Below are positions 16,601 to 25,549 of a DNA stretch of 64,000 nt, one piece after another. This DNA comes from Hymenobacter sp. BT188. Its GTDB lineage: Bacteria; Bacteroidota; Bacteroidia; Cytophagales; Hymenobacteraceae. The notes under the pieces were generated by a model. It did not search any database. It worked only from the letters and a program-made list of their open reading frames with translations, and had not been told where the DNA came from. Where the stretch lies: the NCBI RefSeq assembly GCF_014333585.1, contig NZ_JACSCW010000006.1:248001-312000 (forward strand), in the 5' to 3' direction. A program made the translations under genes and the position numbers. Position 1 is the stretch's first letter; each line of letters starts with the position of its first letter.

Positions 16601-18861
16601 AGGTTACCCTGCACGCGCAAGTCGCCGCCGGTATAGAAGCCCAGCGCTGTCAAATTTGCCCCCCGGAGGTTAAGCGACTGCACTTCGTAGCTCGGGTTGT
16701 TAGCATCGCGCAGATTCACGGTAGCCAGCACATCCAGATTCAGGTTAGGATCGGTTTTGCTCTCTGCGGCAATCACGTAGCGGTTGCGGTCGATATCGAC
16801 GGTGGCCGCAATGTCGCGATAGGTGTAGTTATTGTATTCGGCCCGCTGCACGTCGGCCACTAATCTGCCCTGCATGGTAGCTGGGTCGAGGCCGCGAGCG
16901 TTGAGTCGGCCGGAGGTTGTTACGCGGCCAATAGTTGGGTCGCGGAGTACGGCGCCCACATTAAAGTTTTGCACCGAGAAGCGAGCCGTAACGGGCTCGC
17001 GGCCGGCAGGGCCGGGCTCCATATTTACCACGGCCGTCGCGTTGCCGAAGCTGGTATTTACTTTCAGATTGGTGTCAAACACCATCGCCGTTGGTCGGCC
17101 CTGAAATGTGCCCGATACGGCAATGCGCGGCGGTAATTGGTATTCCGGCGGAATAGTGCCGGCTGGGGCCAAGCTCTTAATATCGGCCGCTGTGGTCGTG
17201 AACTGCGCTATGTTCAGGTCGGTATAAAGGCGGCGGTCCACTTCGGGCAAACCCTGGATCCGGCCACTGGCCCGCAGCACGGTATTGCGGAAGCCAACCA
17301 CATCCAGGTTTTGCACCCTAAAGTCGCCCACGCGGCCATTTACCCGCCCGCTCACCAGCACCGACTGATTGGCACCGGTGGTAAAAGGCGGCGTATCGGC
17401 CAGATCAGGCGATAAATACAGAATATCGCGAAAGCCGAGGCGGGTTTCGCGCAGGTCGCCTTCAATGCGCAGCTGACCTAGTTTCTCGGTATCAGCCAGC
17501 GCATCCAGGCTCTCGTAGCCCATGGCCAGCGTGCGCCGGATGCGGGTGTGAGGCGTAATCAGATCGAGGTTGTCGAGACGGGTTTGCACCGAATCGAAAA
17601 CGACATCGGCCGTAGCGCTTTCCACCTCAAAGCCGCTCTGCTCTTTGCCCGCTAGGTTCACGATACGACCCGTAGTGCGGTTTTCGGAGTAAAAGAGGTT
17701 CTCCGTATTCAGAACCAGGTCGGTGAACTTGAGGTGATTGTAGTCCATGCCCCGCACGCGGCTTTTCTGGGCGGGCTCGTTGAAGTTGTCGAACGCCACG
17801 TCTACATCGCTGATGTCGGACTTCTTAAGCGTGACTACCCAGCTAGCTTCCTGACCAGTGGCTTTTTCCACCGATTCGTTCAGGTCGCGCACCGCCTCGG
17901 CCGGGTTGATGATGCGTTCCTCTACGGGCACATTTTCGTTTTGGGCGTAGGCAAACGTAGTGTTGCGCAGACGCAGCGTGTTCAGCGCTACCCGCGAGTT
18001 GCGCAGGTCGATATTGTCGGCCGTAATCTCGGCCTGCCCAACGCGGGTGTTGATGTACTGGGCCGAGGGGGCATTTTTGTACGTCAGGCTGACGTTGTCG
18101 AGCAAGGCTTTATTCATACCAAGTTCCAGCTCCAGCGGCTCACTCACAGCCGTGTCCGGGGGGGCATTTTTACTCTGCACAATGTTGATGGCGGTGTTGC
18201 GCAGCGCTGCTTGATCGATGCGGTAGGTGGAAGCATCCACATCCACGGCATCCATGTTCACGGCCAGCTCGCCTACCCGTGTCTTCACGGCCATGCCTTC
18301 CACCTGGTCGTCGTAGGTGAGGCGAATATTGGTCAGGCGCGCATCGCCGATATTGTACTGAAAGCCGGCGCTGGCGGTATCTACCGGGGCTGTAGTAGGG
18401 TCGGCGGTAGCGAAGGCGGCCGTGATATAGTCGAAGTTGAAGGTACTGTCGGGCAGGGTGCGCGTAATGCCCACGGTGCCATCGTTTAGCTCCACCGACT
18501 TCACGTTGATCTGCGATTTAGTAAGGGCCCACAAGTCAATATTGACACCTAAGTGCCCCACCGACAGCAGCGTATCGCCTTTCTGATCTTCCAGATACAC
18601 ATCGTCGAGGGAAATGGCATTGCGCCAATCGGTGCGGAATTTCCCGATCCGTACTTCCGTCCCGATTTTATCTTGCAGATAGCCGCTGGCTTTACGGGCG
18701 GCAAAATCCTGGGCAGACGGAAACTGCAGAGCCACCACTACCAGGATTACCAATAGGACAATAAAAGCCACCAGCCCCAGGATACCGTAGAGGATGCGGC
18801 GAACGTACGTAGGCAAGGATTTGATAGTGTGGTTGTGCTTAAAGTGTTCAGTATCACCCAA
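13633..18861 (-). CDS. tamB: TamB: translocation/assembly module protein
   Basis: A giant AsmA-like protein of 1742 residues that spans the periplasm and works with TamL in outer-membrane assembly or phospholipid transport. It has a single N-terminal transmembrane segment (about residues 23-47, LVAFIVLLVILVVVAL), a very long stretch of repeated beta-strand blocks forming a predicted hydrophobic groove, and the C-terminal TamB (DUF490) domain from about 1250 to 1690. A charged Lys/Glu/Arg-rich tail (KQNRKREKEEEK and on) closes it. The frame opens at TTG (18861); no ATG precedes the membrane segment. Confidence 0.92.
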   Translation of the reverse strand: MGDTEHFKHNHTIKSLPTYVRRILYGILGLVAFIVLLVILVVVALQFPSAQDFAARKASGYLQDKIGTEVRIGKFRTDWRNAISLDDVYLEDQKGDTLLSVGHLGVNIDLWALTKSQINVKSVELNDGTVGITRTLPDSTFNFDYITAAFATADPTTAPVDTASAGFQYNIGDARLTNIRLTYDDQVEGMAVKTRVGELAVNMDAVDVDASTYRIDQAALRNTAINIVQSKNAPPDTAVSEPLELELGMNKALLDNVSLTYKNAPSAQYINTRVGQAEITADNIDLRNSRVALNTLRLRNTTFAYAQNENVPVEERIINPAEAVRDLNESVEKATGQEASWVVTLKKSDISDVDVAFDNFNEPAQKSRVRGMDYNHLKFTDLVLNTENLFYSENRTTGRIVNLAGKEQSGFEVESATADVVFDSVQTRLDNLDLITPHTRIRRTLAMGYESLDALADTEKLGQLRIEGDLRETRLGFRDILYLSPDLADTPPFTTGANQSVLVSGRVNGRVGDFRVQNLDVVGFRNTVLRASGRIQGLPEVDRRLYTDLNIAQFTTTAADIKSLAPAGTIPPEYQLPPRIAVSGTFQGRPTAMVFDTNLKVNTSFGNATAVVNMEPGPAGREPVTARFSVQNFNVGAVLRDPTIGRVTTSGRLNARGLDPATMQGRLVADVQRAEYNNYTYRDIAATVDIDRNRYVIAAESKTDPNLNLDVLATVNLRDANNPSYEVQSLNLRGANLTALGFYTGGDLRVQGNLTANLSGADANSINGTFSGQNVVVVRDNQPFAFGVLEGKIVQQPGRSAVDVISDIFTLKLDGNTPLGDLATVLQQHIDRYFDLPDVRYVAGGPARNFTFDVRVLEPRPIAALVPGLTKISPFNLTGGFDSRDANLTLNSRIPVIIYEGFRLDSTQLTIASDPQKLDYALRMRQASQDTSLRLPNPSVTGSVANNQVATNVRIAESDSAQLLNLAGVLQVLNQGDAYAFSFDENLVVNNQKWTVAPNNQVRYTLASGAIRAENVRLSQGQQFIELQTLPGAEYPLQARLGSLDLNMLAVAGGLQDSLVGGTLNGQAVIRSLGQPRQAFTADMTLSSFAYNKSVIGDLSLNATNPTADRYQVDARLTGGPNNNEVRATGYYLAAGDLDMAVNVARLNLNTAEPFALGEVREMTGYLTGQFTVRGTTNAPQLRGTLNTNDAGFTLTQLGAPFTLPDESLVFDEQGIKFQDFTILDSLNNKAEINGYVYTKNYIDDYRFQLRAITKDFLAVQSTQRDNEIFYGKLLVDSDTRITGDLALPRIRTTATVVEGSDLTVVVPNDEAVAVEREGIVEFIDLSAPLDTMLARQTPVDSAQTAEGFDIAAVVTVTDETPFTIVIDQASGDNLQVRAAGTLNTAIDPAGTITLSGRLDVTEGKYQMSLYDLASREFEIAQGSSITWSGDPYNAQTNVTAIFNVKTAPAELLAGQGEADESLQTIGRNQLPFEVLLKVNGDLLKPVISFDIQLPEDARTQLRPQIENRLAQLRQPSQTDELNKQVFSLLVLERFLAANPFESSGGSLVAEQLRGSASQVLTQQLNKLTGSYLSNLGVELGVNSQADFSSGSEKTRTDLNVAVRRQLFNDRVTVRLGTDVPLAGGNQASSGQQSVSTFAGDVSIEYDILANGRLRLRAYRNNAYGDIDGQYVRNGASLIYQRDYKTLAELFQGIDKNVKEERKQNRKREKEEEKTAKDSVQTVAAPRREAERLARRQTTSGR

Positions 18862-18994
18862 CGAAAAAAAGCGGCGCGGGGTTGGCTGGGGGGCTTTTTT
18901 GATTGTAGAACGCTCTATATATACCGACTTGTGTAGCGTGAAGCACGAAAGTCTCGAAATGCGATGAGTAGTAGACGAAGAACTTGTGGAACGT

Positions 18995-19030
18995 AAAAAA
19001 GCCCCGGCTCAAGAGCCGGGGCTTTGTTTT
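18995..19030. terminator. Intrinsic terminator between the DUF4394 gene and tamB
   Basis: AAAGCCCCGGCTC and GAGCCGGGGCTTT make a perfect 13-bp stem with a two-base loop; a T-run follows when read on the minus strand. It lies 28 bp past the stop of the DUF4394 gene, separating it from tamB. Confidence 0.92.
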
Positions 19031-19057
19031 GATACGAGACTGAAAAACGGGAATAAC

Positions 19058-20692
19058 TCAGAAGCCTAAGCCCACGGCAAAGCCCGATGCTGAAGTCACG
19101 AGGTTGTAGTTGCCGCCCTCATTTAGCCTCGTGGCCCTGCCTGTAGATAAATCGATAGAATACAAGTCAGTAGAGCCGAAAATATTGAGAAGTGCATAGC
19201 CATTATTACTCGTGCCACCAATATCAAAACTACCAGTGGCTACGGCTGGAATTCCTAAATCGCCGATGCTTACCAGAGTACCAGCATTCGGCGGGTTTTG
19301 TTGATAAAGCGTTGCGACAGAGGTAAATCGCCCGCTTGGTACTTGGCCCATGACATACAAGGTAGTGGACGTTGCGCCCACAAAGTTATTGGAGTAGGCC
19401 GCGGTATAGATGCCCCTACCGCTCGGATTGAGCGCGGCATCTTCGACTACCGTCCCATCTGTGGGATTGACCCGCAAGTTTTGGCCACTACTAGTTACTA
19501 TGCGAATTCGGTCCACTACAGGGTTGAAATCGAAACCTGGGCTGATATCATCTACTCTCACATTTAAGGTAGCCACTAATGTAGCAGCGCCCGTTGCTGG
19601 GTTGATTGTGTATAGCCTGTTGTCACCTTGCGGGGCCGGAAAAGGTGGCCTTTGTACGGACAAAGCATAGAGCTGCCCAGTAGCCGGACGAAAGTCAAGC
19701 CCAATTAACGCATCATCCGGGCTTAACCCAGTGATTGGCCTATTCACAATAGCTGAGGCGACAGGATTTGTAAGATCAATAACGGATAAGCTAGGTGTGC
19801 TGCCACCACTAATGGAAAACCCAAGAGAATAAGCTACCGCTCGCGTAGGAATTGCAATACCAACGTAATCCAAGCTGGTACTGTACTGAGCCAGAGTCCG
19901 CGCCGCGCCCGTGGCTAAATCCAGGGTAAAGAGCGTAGGCTTTCCGTGCACGTTGTATAATCCTAAGGCCGTGCCCGTCTTGGCATCGATATCGAAGCCG
20001 CCCTCTCCACTTACGGGTAGGTTCAGGTTGCCCACGGCAGCCACCGTACCTGCATTGGGGGAGGGAACTAGGTAGAGATACTTGTTCAGCGTGTTGATGG
20101 CATACAGAGCTGTGGTTGTGGCGCCCGCCGTGTTATTGGTGTAGGCAACACCTGTCAGCATAGCACCGGTTGCACCATTAATGTTGCTATCAGTGTTGGC
20201 TACAGTGCCGGTTTCAGGATTCAGGCGTAGGTTCTGGCCCGTATTGCTCACTACCCGAATCCGGTCCACGGTCGGATTGAAATCAAAGCCTACTAGGTTG
20301 CCCTGCACCGCGGGCGTGAACGGCCCGGTACCGATGGCGTGGGCTCTGCCGGTGTTTTGGTTAATGACGTACAGCCGACTGGCACTACTCACCCCATAGA
20401 GCTGACCCGTAGCGGGGCGGAAGTCGATGGCTAAGATCCGCTCGCCACCAGTGAGGCCCGTAATCGAAACGGAGCTGGTGCGCGTGGCGGCATTAGCCGT
20501 AGAGTAGGCATCAAGCTGTGTGCCCCCAGCCAGCGCGTAAAACGCAATGTCTTGACCTAAAGGGGGGAAGGTAGGAATGGTAGGCGGAGTAGGCTTAGGG
20601 AAGTACTGCTCCAGAATGTCTTCGCAGCTACTCAGCGATAACAACAGCAAGACAGCCATACCCCACTTGGCGAGGGAGAAGGTTTTTACCAT
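19058..20692 (-). CDS. DUF4394 lipoprotein, copy A
   Basis: A predicted lipoprotein of 544 residues (signal peptide with LSLSSC, Cys23). It is followed by two tandem DUF4394 repeats, each with the pattern LAIDFRPATGQLYGVS, a short LYVINQNTG strand, GFDFNPTVDRIRVVS and GQNLRLNPETGTV. The repeats are at about 50-290 and 300-544 and resemble beta-propeller blades. No enzymatic motif is evident and function is unknown. It is the downstream member of a tandem duplicated pair with the gene at 20858-22474. A strong terminator follows. Confidence 0.85.
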   Translation of the reverse strand: MVKTFSLAKWGMAVLLLLSLSSCEDILEQYFPKPTPPTIPTFPPLGQDIAFYALAGGTQLDAYSTANAATRTSSVSITGLTGGERILAIDFRPATGQLYGVSSASRLYVINQNTGRAHAIGTGPFTPAVQGNLVGFDFNPTVDRIRVVSNTGQNLRLNPETGTVANTDSNINGATGAMLTGVAYTNNTAGATTTALYAINTLNKYLYLVPSPNAGTVAAVGNLNLPVSGEGGFDIDAKTGTALGLYNVHGKPTLFTLDLATGAARTLAQYSTSLDYVGIAIPTRAVAYSLGFSISGGSTPSLSVIDLTNPVASAIVNRPITGLSPDDALIGLDFRPATGQLYALSVQRPPFPAPQGDNRLYTINPATGAATLVATLNVRVDDISPGFDFNPVVDRIRIVTSSGQNLRVNPTDGTVVEDAALNPSGRGIYTAAYSNNFVGATSTTLYVMGQVPSGRFTSVATLYQQNPPNAGTLVSIGDLGIPAVATGSFDIGGTSNNGYALLNIFGSTDLYSIDLSTGRATRLNEGGNYNLVTSASGFAVGLGF

Positions 20693-20857
20693 GTTACTTG
20701 AATTATAAGATTGAGAAAATAAATAATAGACCTAATCAGATTCAGTCTTAGAAAATTTTAATTTCTTTATCTGGCTTCGATGCTAGTACACGACAGCTCT
20801 ATTTATATCAGTCGGGACTGTCGTTTATTCTCCTACTAGGATGAGAAGCTATTGAAT

Positions 20858-22474
20858 CTAAAACCCTAGGCCAACGGTAAAGCCACTCGTACCGATACCC
20901 CCGGAACTCCTACCAAATACTCCCTTGCTGGTAGCCTTACCAGTCACTAGATCTATAGTGTATAACTCCGTGCTACCGGTAGTATTCAAAACAGCATAGC
21001 CCGTGTTGGTAGTGCCACCAATATCGAAGTTGCTGCCGGGACCGGCATTGAGATCCAGATTACCAACCTCTATCAACGTTCCTGCATTGGGCGCGTTTTG
21101 TAGAAACAGCTTTGCGGACAAAAAAGGCGCCCTGGAGCTGAAATCCCTAGTATCGATTACGTACAGATTGGTCGTAGTGGCGCCTGCGAAGTTATTACTA
21201 TAAGCTGCGGCTTCCACTACTGGCGTGCCCGGATTCAGGTCACCATCTTGGATAGCTGTGCCGTCTACTGGGTTGACCCGTAGGTTCATGCCAGAGCGGC
21301 TTACAATTCGAATGCGGTCTACTACGGGGTTGAAGTCAAACCCATAGGTACCTCTGAACACCAATGGAATAGATAAGCTGGCCACCCGGGTAGCCTCGGC
21401 AGTAGCAGCATTGATTGTGTACAGGCGGGCATTATCCATCTGAGGACCACCCTGCGGACGCTGCACAGTTAGGGCGTATAGCTGCCCATTCAGTGGTCGA
21501 AAATCCAAGCCTGCCAGTTCTTCACTCGGCGTCAGTCCCATGATGGGCTTGGAAATGGAAGTGGAAGGATTTGTTGGATTGACAATTAATAAGTCATTGT
21601 TGATAGTAATAGCATAGGCCACCGGTGATGTAGGGATGGCAATGCTCGAATAATCCAGGCTTATATCATACTGTGCCAGAGATTTGGCGGCACCCGTAGC
21701 AAGATCAACGGCAAATAAGGTAGGATTGCCACTCACGGCGTACAGCCCCAAAGCTGTGCCTGACTTCCCATCAATATCGAAGCCACCGTTCCCGATGATA
21801 CTTAAATTCAGCCCTCCTATCGGCGCTACGGTGCCTTCATTAGGTTTGCTGATCAGATAGAGCTGCCGGCTTGCCGAGTTGATGGCATATAATTCTGTCG
21901 TTGTGGCTCCCGCCACGTTATTGGTATAGGCTACCGCCGTAATACTAGCACCCGTAACACCATTAATGCTGCCATCTGTGCTGGCTACGGTGCCCGTTTC
22001 GGGATTCAGACGCAGGTTTTGGCCCGTAGAAGTGACGAGACGAATGCGGTCCACCGTGGGGTTGAAGTCAAAGCCCACCAAATCCCCCCCTAGGGTAGGT
22101 GTGAAGGCGCCAGTGCCAATGGCGTGGGCGGCACCCGTATTTTGGTTAATCACGTAGAGGCGGCTAGCATTACTCACCCCGTAGAGCTGCCCGGTAGCGG
22201 GCCTAAAGTCAATGGCCAATAGAGTTTCGCCGCTGGCTAAGCCCGTAATAGCCACTGAGCTTGTGCGCGTGGCGGGGGCCTTGGTCGAGTATGCATCCAA
22301 CCGGCTGCCACCCGACAAAGCGTAAAAAGGAATATCTAGCCCCAAGCTCGGAAACGTTGGGACACTAGGGGTGGGCCGTGGAAAGTATTTCTCCAGAACG
22401 TCTTCGCAGCTACTCAACGAAGACAAGAGCAAGACGGCCATGCCCCACTTGGCGAGGGTAGAAATCTTCATCAT
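20858..22474 (-). CDS. DUF4394 lipoprotein, copy B
   Basis: A paralogue of the neighbouring gene with 538 residues. It has the same signal peptide core (LAKWGMAVLLL, lipobox Cys23) and the same two DUF4394 repeats with FRPATGQLYGVSNASRLYV and FDFNPTVDRIR. N-terminal halves of the two proteins are nearly identical over long stretches; the C-terminal halves diverge more. This indicates tandem gene duplication with later divergence or partial conversion. The 10-mer TCTATTATTT is kept at the same distance upstream of both start codons. Cell-surface or periplasmic location is likely; function unknown. Confidence 0.85.
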   Translation of the reverse strand: MMKISTLAKWGMAVLLLSSLSSCEDVLEKYFPRPTPSVPTFPSLGLDIPFYALSGGSRLDAYSTKAPATRTSSVAITGLASGETLLAIDFRPATGQLYGVSNASRLYVINQNTGAAHAIGTGAFTPTLGGDLVGFDFNPTVDRIRLVTSTGQNLRLNPETGTVASTDGSINGVTGASITAVAYTNNVAGATTTELYAINSASRQLYLISKPNEGTVAPIGGLNLSIIGNGGFDIDGKSGTALGLYAVSGNPTLFAVDLATGAAKSLAQYDISLDYSSIAIPTSPVAYAITINNDLLIVNPTNPSTSISKPIMGLTPSEELAGLDFRPLNGQLYALTVQRPQGGPQMDNARLYTINAATAEATRVASLSIPLVFRGTYGFDFNPVVDRIRIVSRSGMNLRVNPVDGTAIQDGDLNPGTPVVEAAAYSNNFAGATTTNLYVIDTRDFSSRAPFLSAKLFLQNAPNAGTLIEVGNLDLNAGPGSNFDIGGTTNTGYAVLNTTGSTELYTIDLVTGKATSKGVFGRSSGGIGTSGFTVGLGF

Positions 22475-22680
22475 TTTGAGTGACTTTTTATTATTAAATT
22501 AAGAAATAATAGAATTTATTTTATCATATACTCTATGTAGCTATATAGATTCAGATTATCAAATTTTTGTAAGAAGCGCCAACTTATCCGAACCTTGTCC
22601 GCCTGATTAGGTAGCTACTACTTAGCACAGCTATAAAGCGTAGTAAAACTTATCTTTCGCCCCCATCTGATTTCTTACGA

Positions 22681-25431
22681 ATGATTATCCGCTTCTCTCT
22701 CCCCTATTTCACCGAGCCTGGCCAGCGCATTGCGGTCTGCGGCTCCGAGCCCAGCCTGGGCCAGTGGAACCTCGACCACGCGCTTTTTTTGCATTACGCG
22801 GCCCGCACGGGCCTTTGGACTCAGGAAATAAGCATCCCCACTGACCACCCTCATCCCATTGAATACAAGTACGTGCTGCTCGACGAGCGCGACGGCAGCA
22901 AGCAGTGGGAGTGGGGTCACAATCGGGTGGTGGCTGATTCTGGGGGGCTTTTTACTCGCCTCATGCTGGAAGATTATTGGCGCGCTCCCGCCGAGCCCGA
23001 CAATGAGCTGCACACGGCTGCCTTCACCAAAGCCCTGTTTCGTCGGGGGTCGCACGTAGCCCCTGCACAGGCCCGCGCCATAGCATCCGCAACTGAAATC
23101 GGGTCTGCGGGAGCCATCCGATTTCAGCTGGTAGCGCCACGGGTAGCGCCTCACCACCAAGTTTGTATTCTGGGCTCTGATGAAGCTTTAGGCGCCTGGG
23201 ATGCTAGTCGGGCCGTTGTTCTGGACGACCAAGATTATCCTACCTGGACAGCGCAGGTAGCCTTGGAGCAGCCTAGCCAGAACACCCAGTACAAGTACGC
23301 CATCCGCGACTCGCAAACTGGCCAGATCATTCATCTGGAAACCGGCGACGACCGAGTAATTTTGCCCCCCACGCCTGCCAATACCTTGCGGGTGCGGGCG
23401 GATGAGGGGTTTCGCTACCCAGCTGGCAACTGGCGCGGAGCCGGAGTTGCGCTGCCGGTTTTCTCCCTGCGCACGAAGCAGGGATTAGGTGTGGGCGAAT
23501 TTTCGGACCTGAAGATGCTGGCCGACTGGTCGGCGGAAGCGGGCCTGAAACTGATGCAGATTCTGCCCATTAACGATACCACGGCCACCCACACCTGGGT
23601 CGATTCTTACCCGTACGCGGCAATTTCAGTGTTTGCCCTGCATCCACTGTACCTGCATCTGGATGGTATTGCGGAGCTGGCTAAGCCCGCCGACCGCAAG
23701 GAGCTGGCCCGCCTGCGCGAGGAGTTGAACGCCCGCGACTTTGTGGACTATGAGCCCGTGATGGAGGCCAAATGGAAGTTTATCAAACTTCTATATCAAC
23801 AGGAGAAGGCTGCTTTTCTCGCTGATCCCGCTTTTAAAGCGTTTTGGGTGGAGCAAAATGAATGGCTGGTGCCCTACGCTGCCTTTTCGGCCCTGCGCGA
23901 CCGGTTTGGCACGGCTGACTTCCAGCAGTGGCCCGAAGAGTTTCGGACGCCCCAAAATCTCGACCAGCTTACGGCCCCCGACCAGCCCAATTTCGACGAG
24001 TTTGGCCTGCACTTCTTCACCCAGTTTCACCTCGATAAGCAGCTGCGTGAAGCCGTAGAATACGCCCGTGAGCGCGGTGTGGTGCTCAAGGGTGATTTGC
24101 CTATCGGCATTTATCGCCACTCCGTGGATGCCTGGACCCAGCCCGAGCTCTACCATATGGATCGCCAAGCCGGCGCTCCGCCAGACGACTTCTCGGTGAC
24201 GGGCCAAAACTGGCGCTTCCCCACCTACAATTGGGAGCGCATGGCCGAGGACAACTACCAGTGGTGGCGCAACCGCCTGAGCCATCTGGCCCGCTACTTC
24301 GATGTGCTGCGCATCGACCATATTCTAGGCTTCTTCCGCATCTGGGAAATTCCAGGGCATTCGGTGGAAGGCCTTCTGGGGCACTTCGCGCCCGCTTTGC
24401 CGATGCATCGGCACGAGATTGAGCAGCGCTTGGGCTGGTTTGACTATGGGCGTTTGTGCGAGCCGTATATCCGCTGGCACATGCTTCAGCACATCTTCCA
24501 CGCGCAGGCGCAGGCCGTCTTTGATGAGTTTATGGAGGATGCCGGCTACGGCGCTATTCGCCTCAAAGACTACGTGCGCACCCAGCGGCAGATGGAGGCG
24601 TTATTTGACCAGCGAATTGCCGCAGACCCCAACAATGCCGAGCACCTACGCTGGCTGCGCACGGGCCTGTACAAGCTGGTGAACGAAGTACTGTTTGTGC
24701 CCGCCGACGAGCCCGACTTCTACCACCCGCGCATCACGGTGTATCTGAGCACGTCGTTTAAGGAGCTGGACGATCATAATCGCCATCTTATTAATGAGAT
24801 CTACAACGATTTCTTCTTCCGTCGCCACGAGGATTTCTGGCGGCGACAGGGCTTGGTAAAATTGCCCCCCGTGCGCTACGCCACCGATATGCTTATCTGC
24901 GGTGAAGACTTAGGTATGGTGCCGGCTTCCGTGCCGGGCGTCATGCGCGAGCTGGGCATGCTGGGCCTCAACATCCAGCGCATGCCCTCCGACCCCAAGG
25001 TTGAATTTGGCAACCCTGCGCATGCACCTTACTTGTCCGTTGTCAGCCCTGGCTCGCACGATATGAGCACTTTGCGCGGCTGGTGGGAAGAAGACCGCGA
25101 CATTACCCAGCGTTTTTTTGAAGACTTGCTCGGCCATCGGGGCGAATTTGCCCCCCAGTACTGCGAGCCCTGGATAGCGCGTGAAATAAACGTGCAGCAC
25201 CTGCATTCGCCCGCCATGTGGGCTATTTTCCCGCTCCAGGATTTGCTGGCTATGAATGCTGACCTGCGCCGCGAAAACCCGCACGATGAGCAGATTAACG
25301 TGCCCTCTAATCCGCAGCATTTCTGGAAGTATCGCCTGCACCTGAATCTAGAAGACTTGGCCTCACAAGCGAGCTTTACTCAAACGCTGCATAACCTGAC
25401 TGATGAGAGCGGGCGCAGCCAAGTATATTAG
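22681..25431 (+). CDS. malQ: 4-alpha-glucanotransferase, DPE2-like, with two CBM20 domains
   Basis: A cytosolic GH77 enzyme that moves glucosyl or maltosyl units between alpha-1,4-glucans. At 916 residues it is longer than bacterial MalQ because two starch-binding CBM20 modules precede the catalytic domain (about 1-110 and 140-245, each with the EYKYVLLD or QYKYAIRD type strand). The GH77 core starts around 265 (VFSLRTKQGLGVGEFSDLKMLADW). It contains KGDLPIGIYRHSVDAW, FDVLRIDHILGFFRIWEIP (nucleophile Asp region), CGEDLGMVP (acid Glu) and SPGSHDMSTLRGWWE. This CBM20-CBM20-GH77 layout matches plant DPE2 and its Bacteroidota homologues. A terminator follows; no glycogen genes are adjacent. Confidence 0.93.
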   Translation: MIIRFSLPYFTEPGQRIAVCGSEPSLGQWNLDHALFLHYAARTGLWTQEISIPTDHPHPIEYKYVLLDERDGSKQWEWGHNRVVADSGGLFTRLMLEDYWRAPAEPDNELHTAAFTKALFRRGSHVAPAQARAIASATEIGSAGAIRFQLVAPRVAPHHQVCILGSDEALGAWDASRAVVLDDQDYPTWTAQVALEQPSQNTQYKYAIRDSQTGQIIHLETGDDRVILPPTPANTLRVRADEGFRYPAGNWRGAGVALPVFSLRTKQGLGVGEFSDLKMLADWSAEAGLKLMQILPINDTTATHTWVDSYPYAAISVFALHPLYLHLDGIAELAKPADRKELARLREELNARDFVDYEPVMEAKWKFIKLLYQQEKAAFLADPAFKAFWVEQNEWLVPYAAFSALRDRFGTADFQQWPEEFRTPQNLDQLTAPDQPNFDEFGLHFFTQFHLDKQLREAVEYARERGVVLKGDLPIGIYRHSVDAWTQPELYHMDRQAGAPPDDFSVTGQNWRFPTYNWERMAEDNYQWWRNRLSHLARYFDVLRIDHILGFFRIWEIPGHSVEGLLGHFAPALPMHRHEIEQRLGWFDYGRLCEPYIRWHMLQHIFHAQAQAVFDEFMEDAGYGAIRLKDYVRTQRQMEALFDQRIAADPNNAEHLRWLRTGLYKLVNEVLFVPADEPDFYHPRITVYLSTSFKELDDHNRHLINEIYNDFFFRRHEDFWRRQGLVKLPPVRYATDMLICGEDLGMVPASVPGVMRELGMLGLNIQRMPSDPKVEFGNPAHAPYLSVVSPGSHDMSTLRGWWEEDRDITQRFFEDLLGHRGEFAPQYCEPWIAREINVQHLHSPAMWAIFPLQDLLAMNADLRRENPHDEQINVPSNPQHFWKYRLHLNLEDLASQASFTQTLHNLTDESGRSQVY

Positions 25432-25483
25432 GTTTAGCTACTTGCATCTACTTTAGCTAATTGCTTTTAAATATTTTCTACTT

Positions 25484-25523
25484 AAAAAAAGCCCCCCGGC
25501 CTAACCGCTGGGGGGCTTTTTTG
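25484..25523. terminator. Intrinsic terminator after malQ
   Basis: AAAAAAAGCCCCCCGGC and GCTGGGGGGCTTTTTT form a strong stem around a short loop with A and T runs on either side; it can act in both directions. It lies about 50 bp past the malQ stop. Confidence 0.9.
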
Positions 25524-25549
25524 GTATAGGGGTTTCTACTGTGTTTCTT

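Noticed and set aside
17734..18489. 251-codon open frame on the plus strand
   Set aside because: Antisense to the 5' part of tamB with no recognisable protein features.
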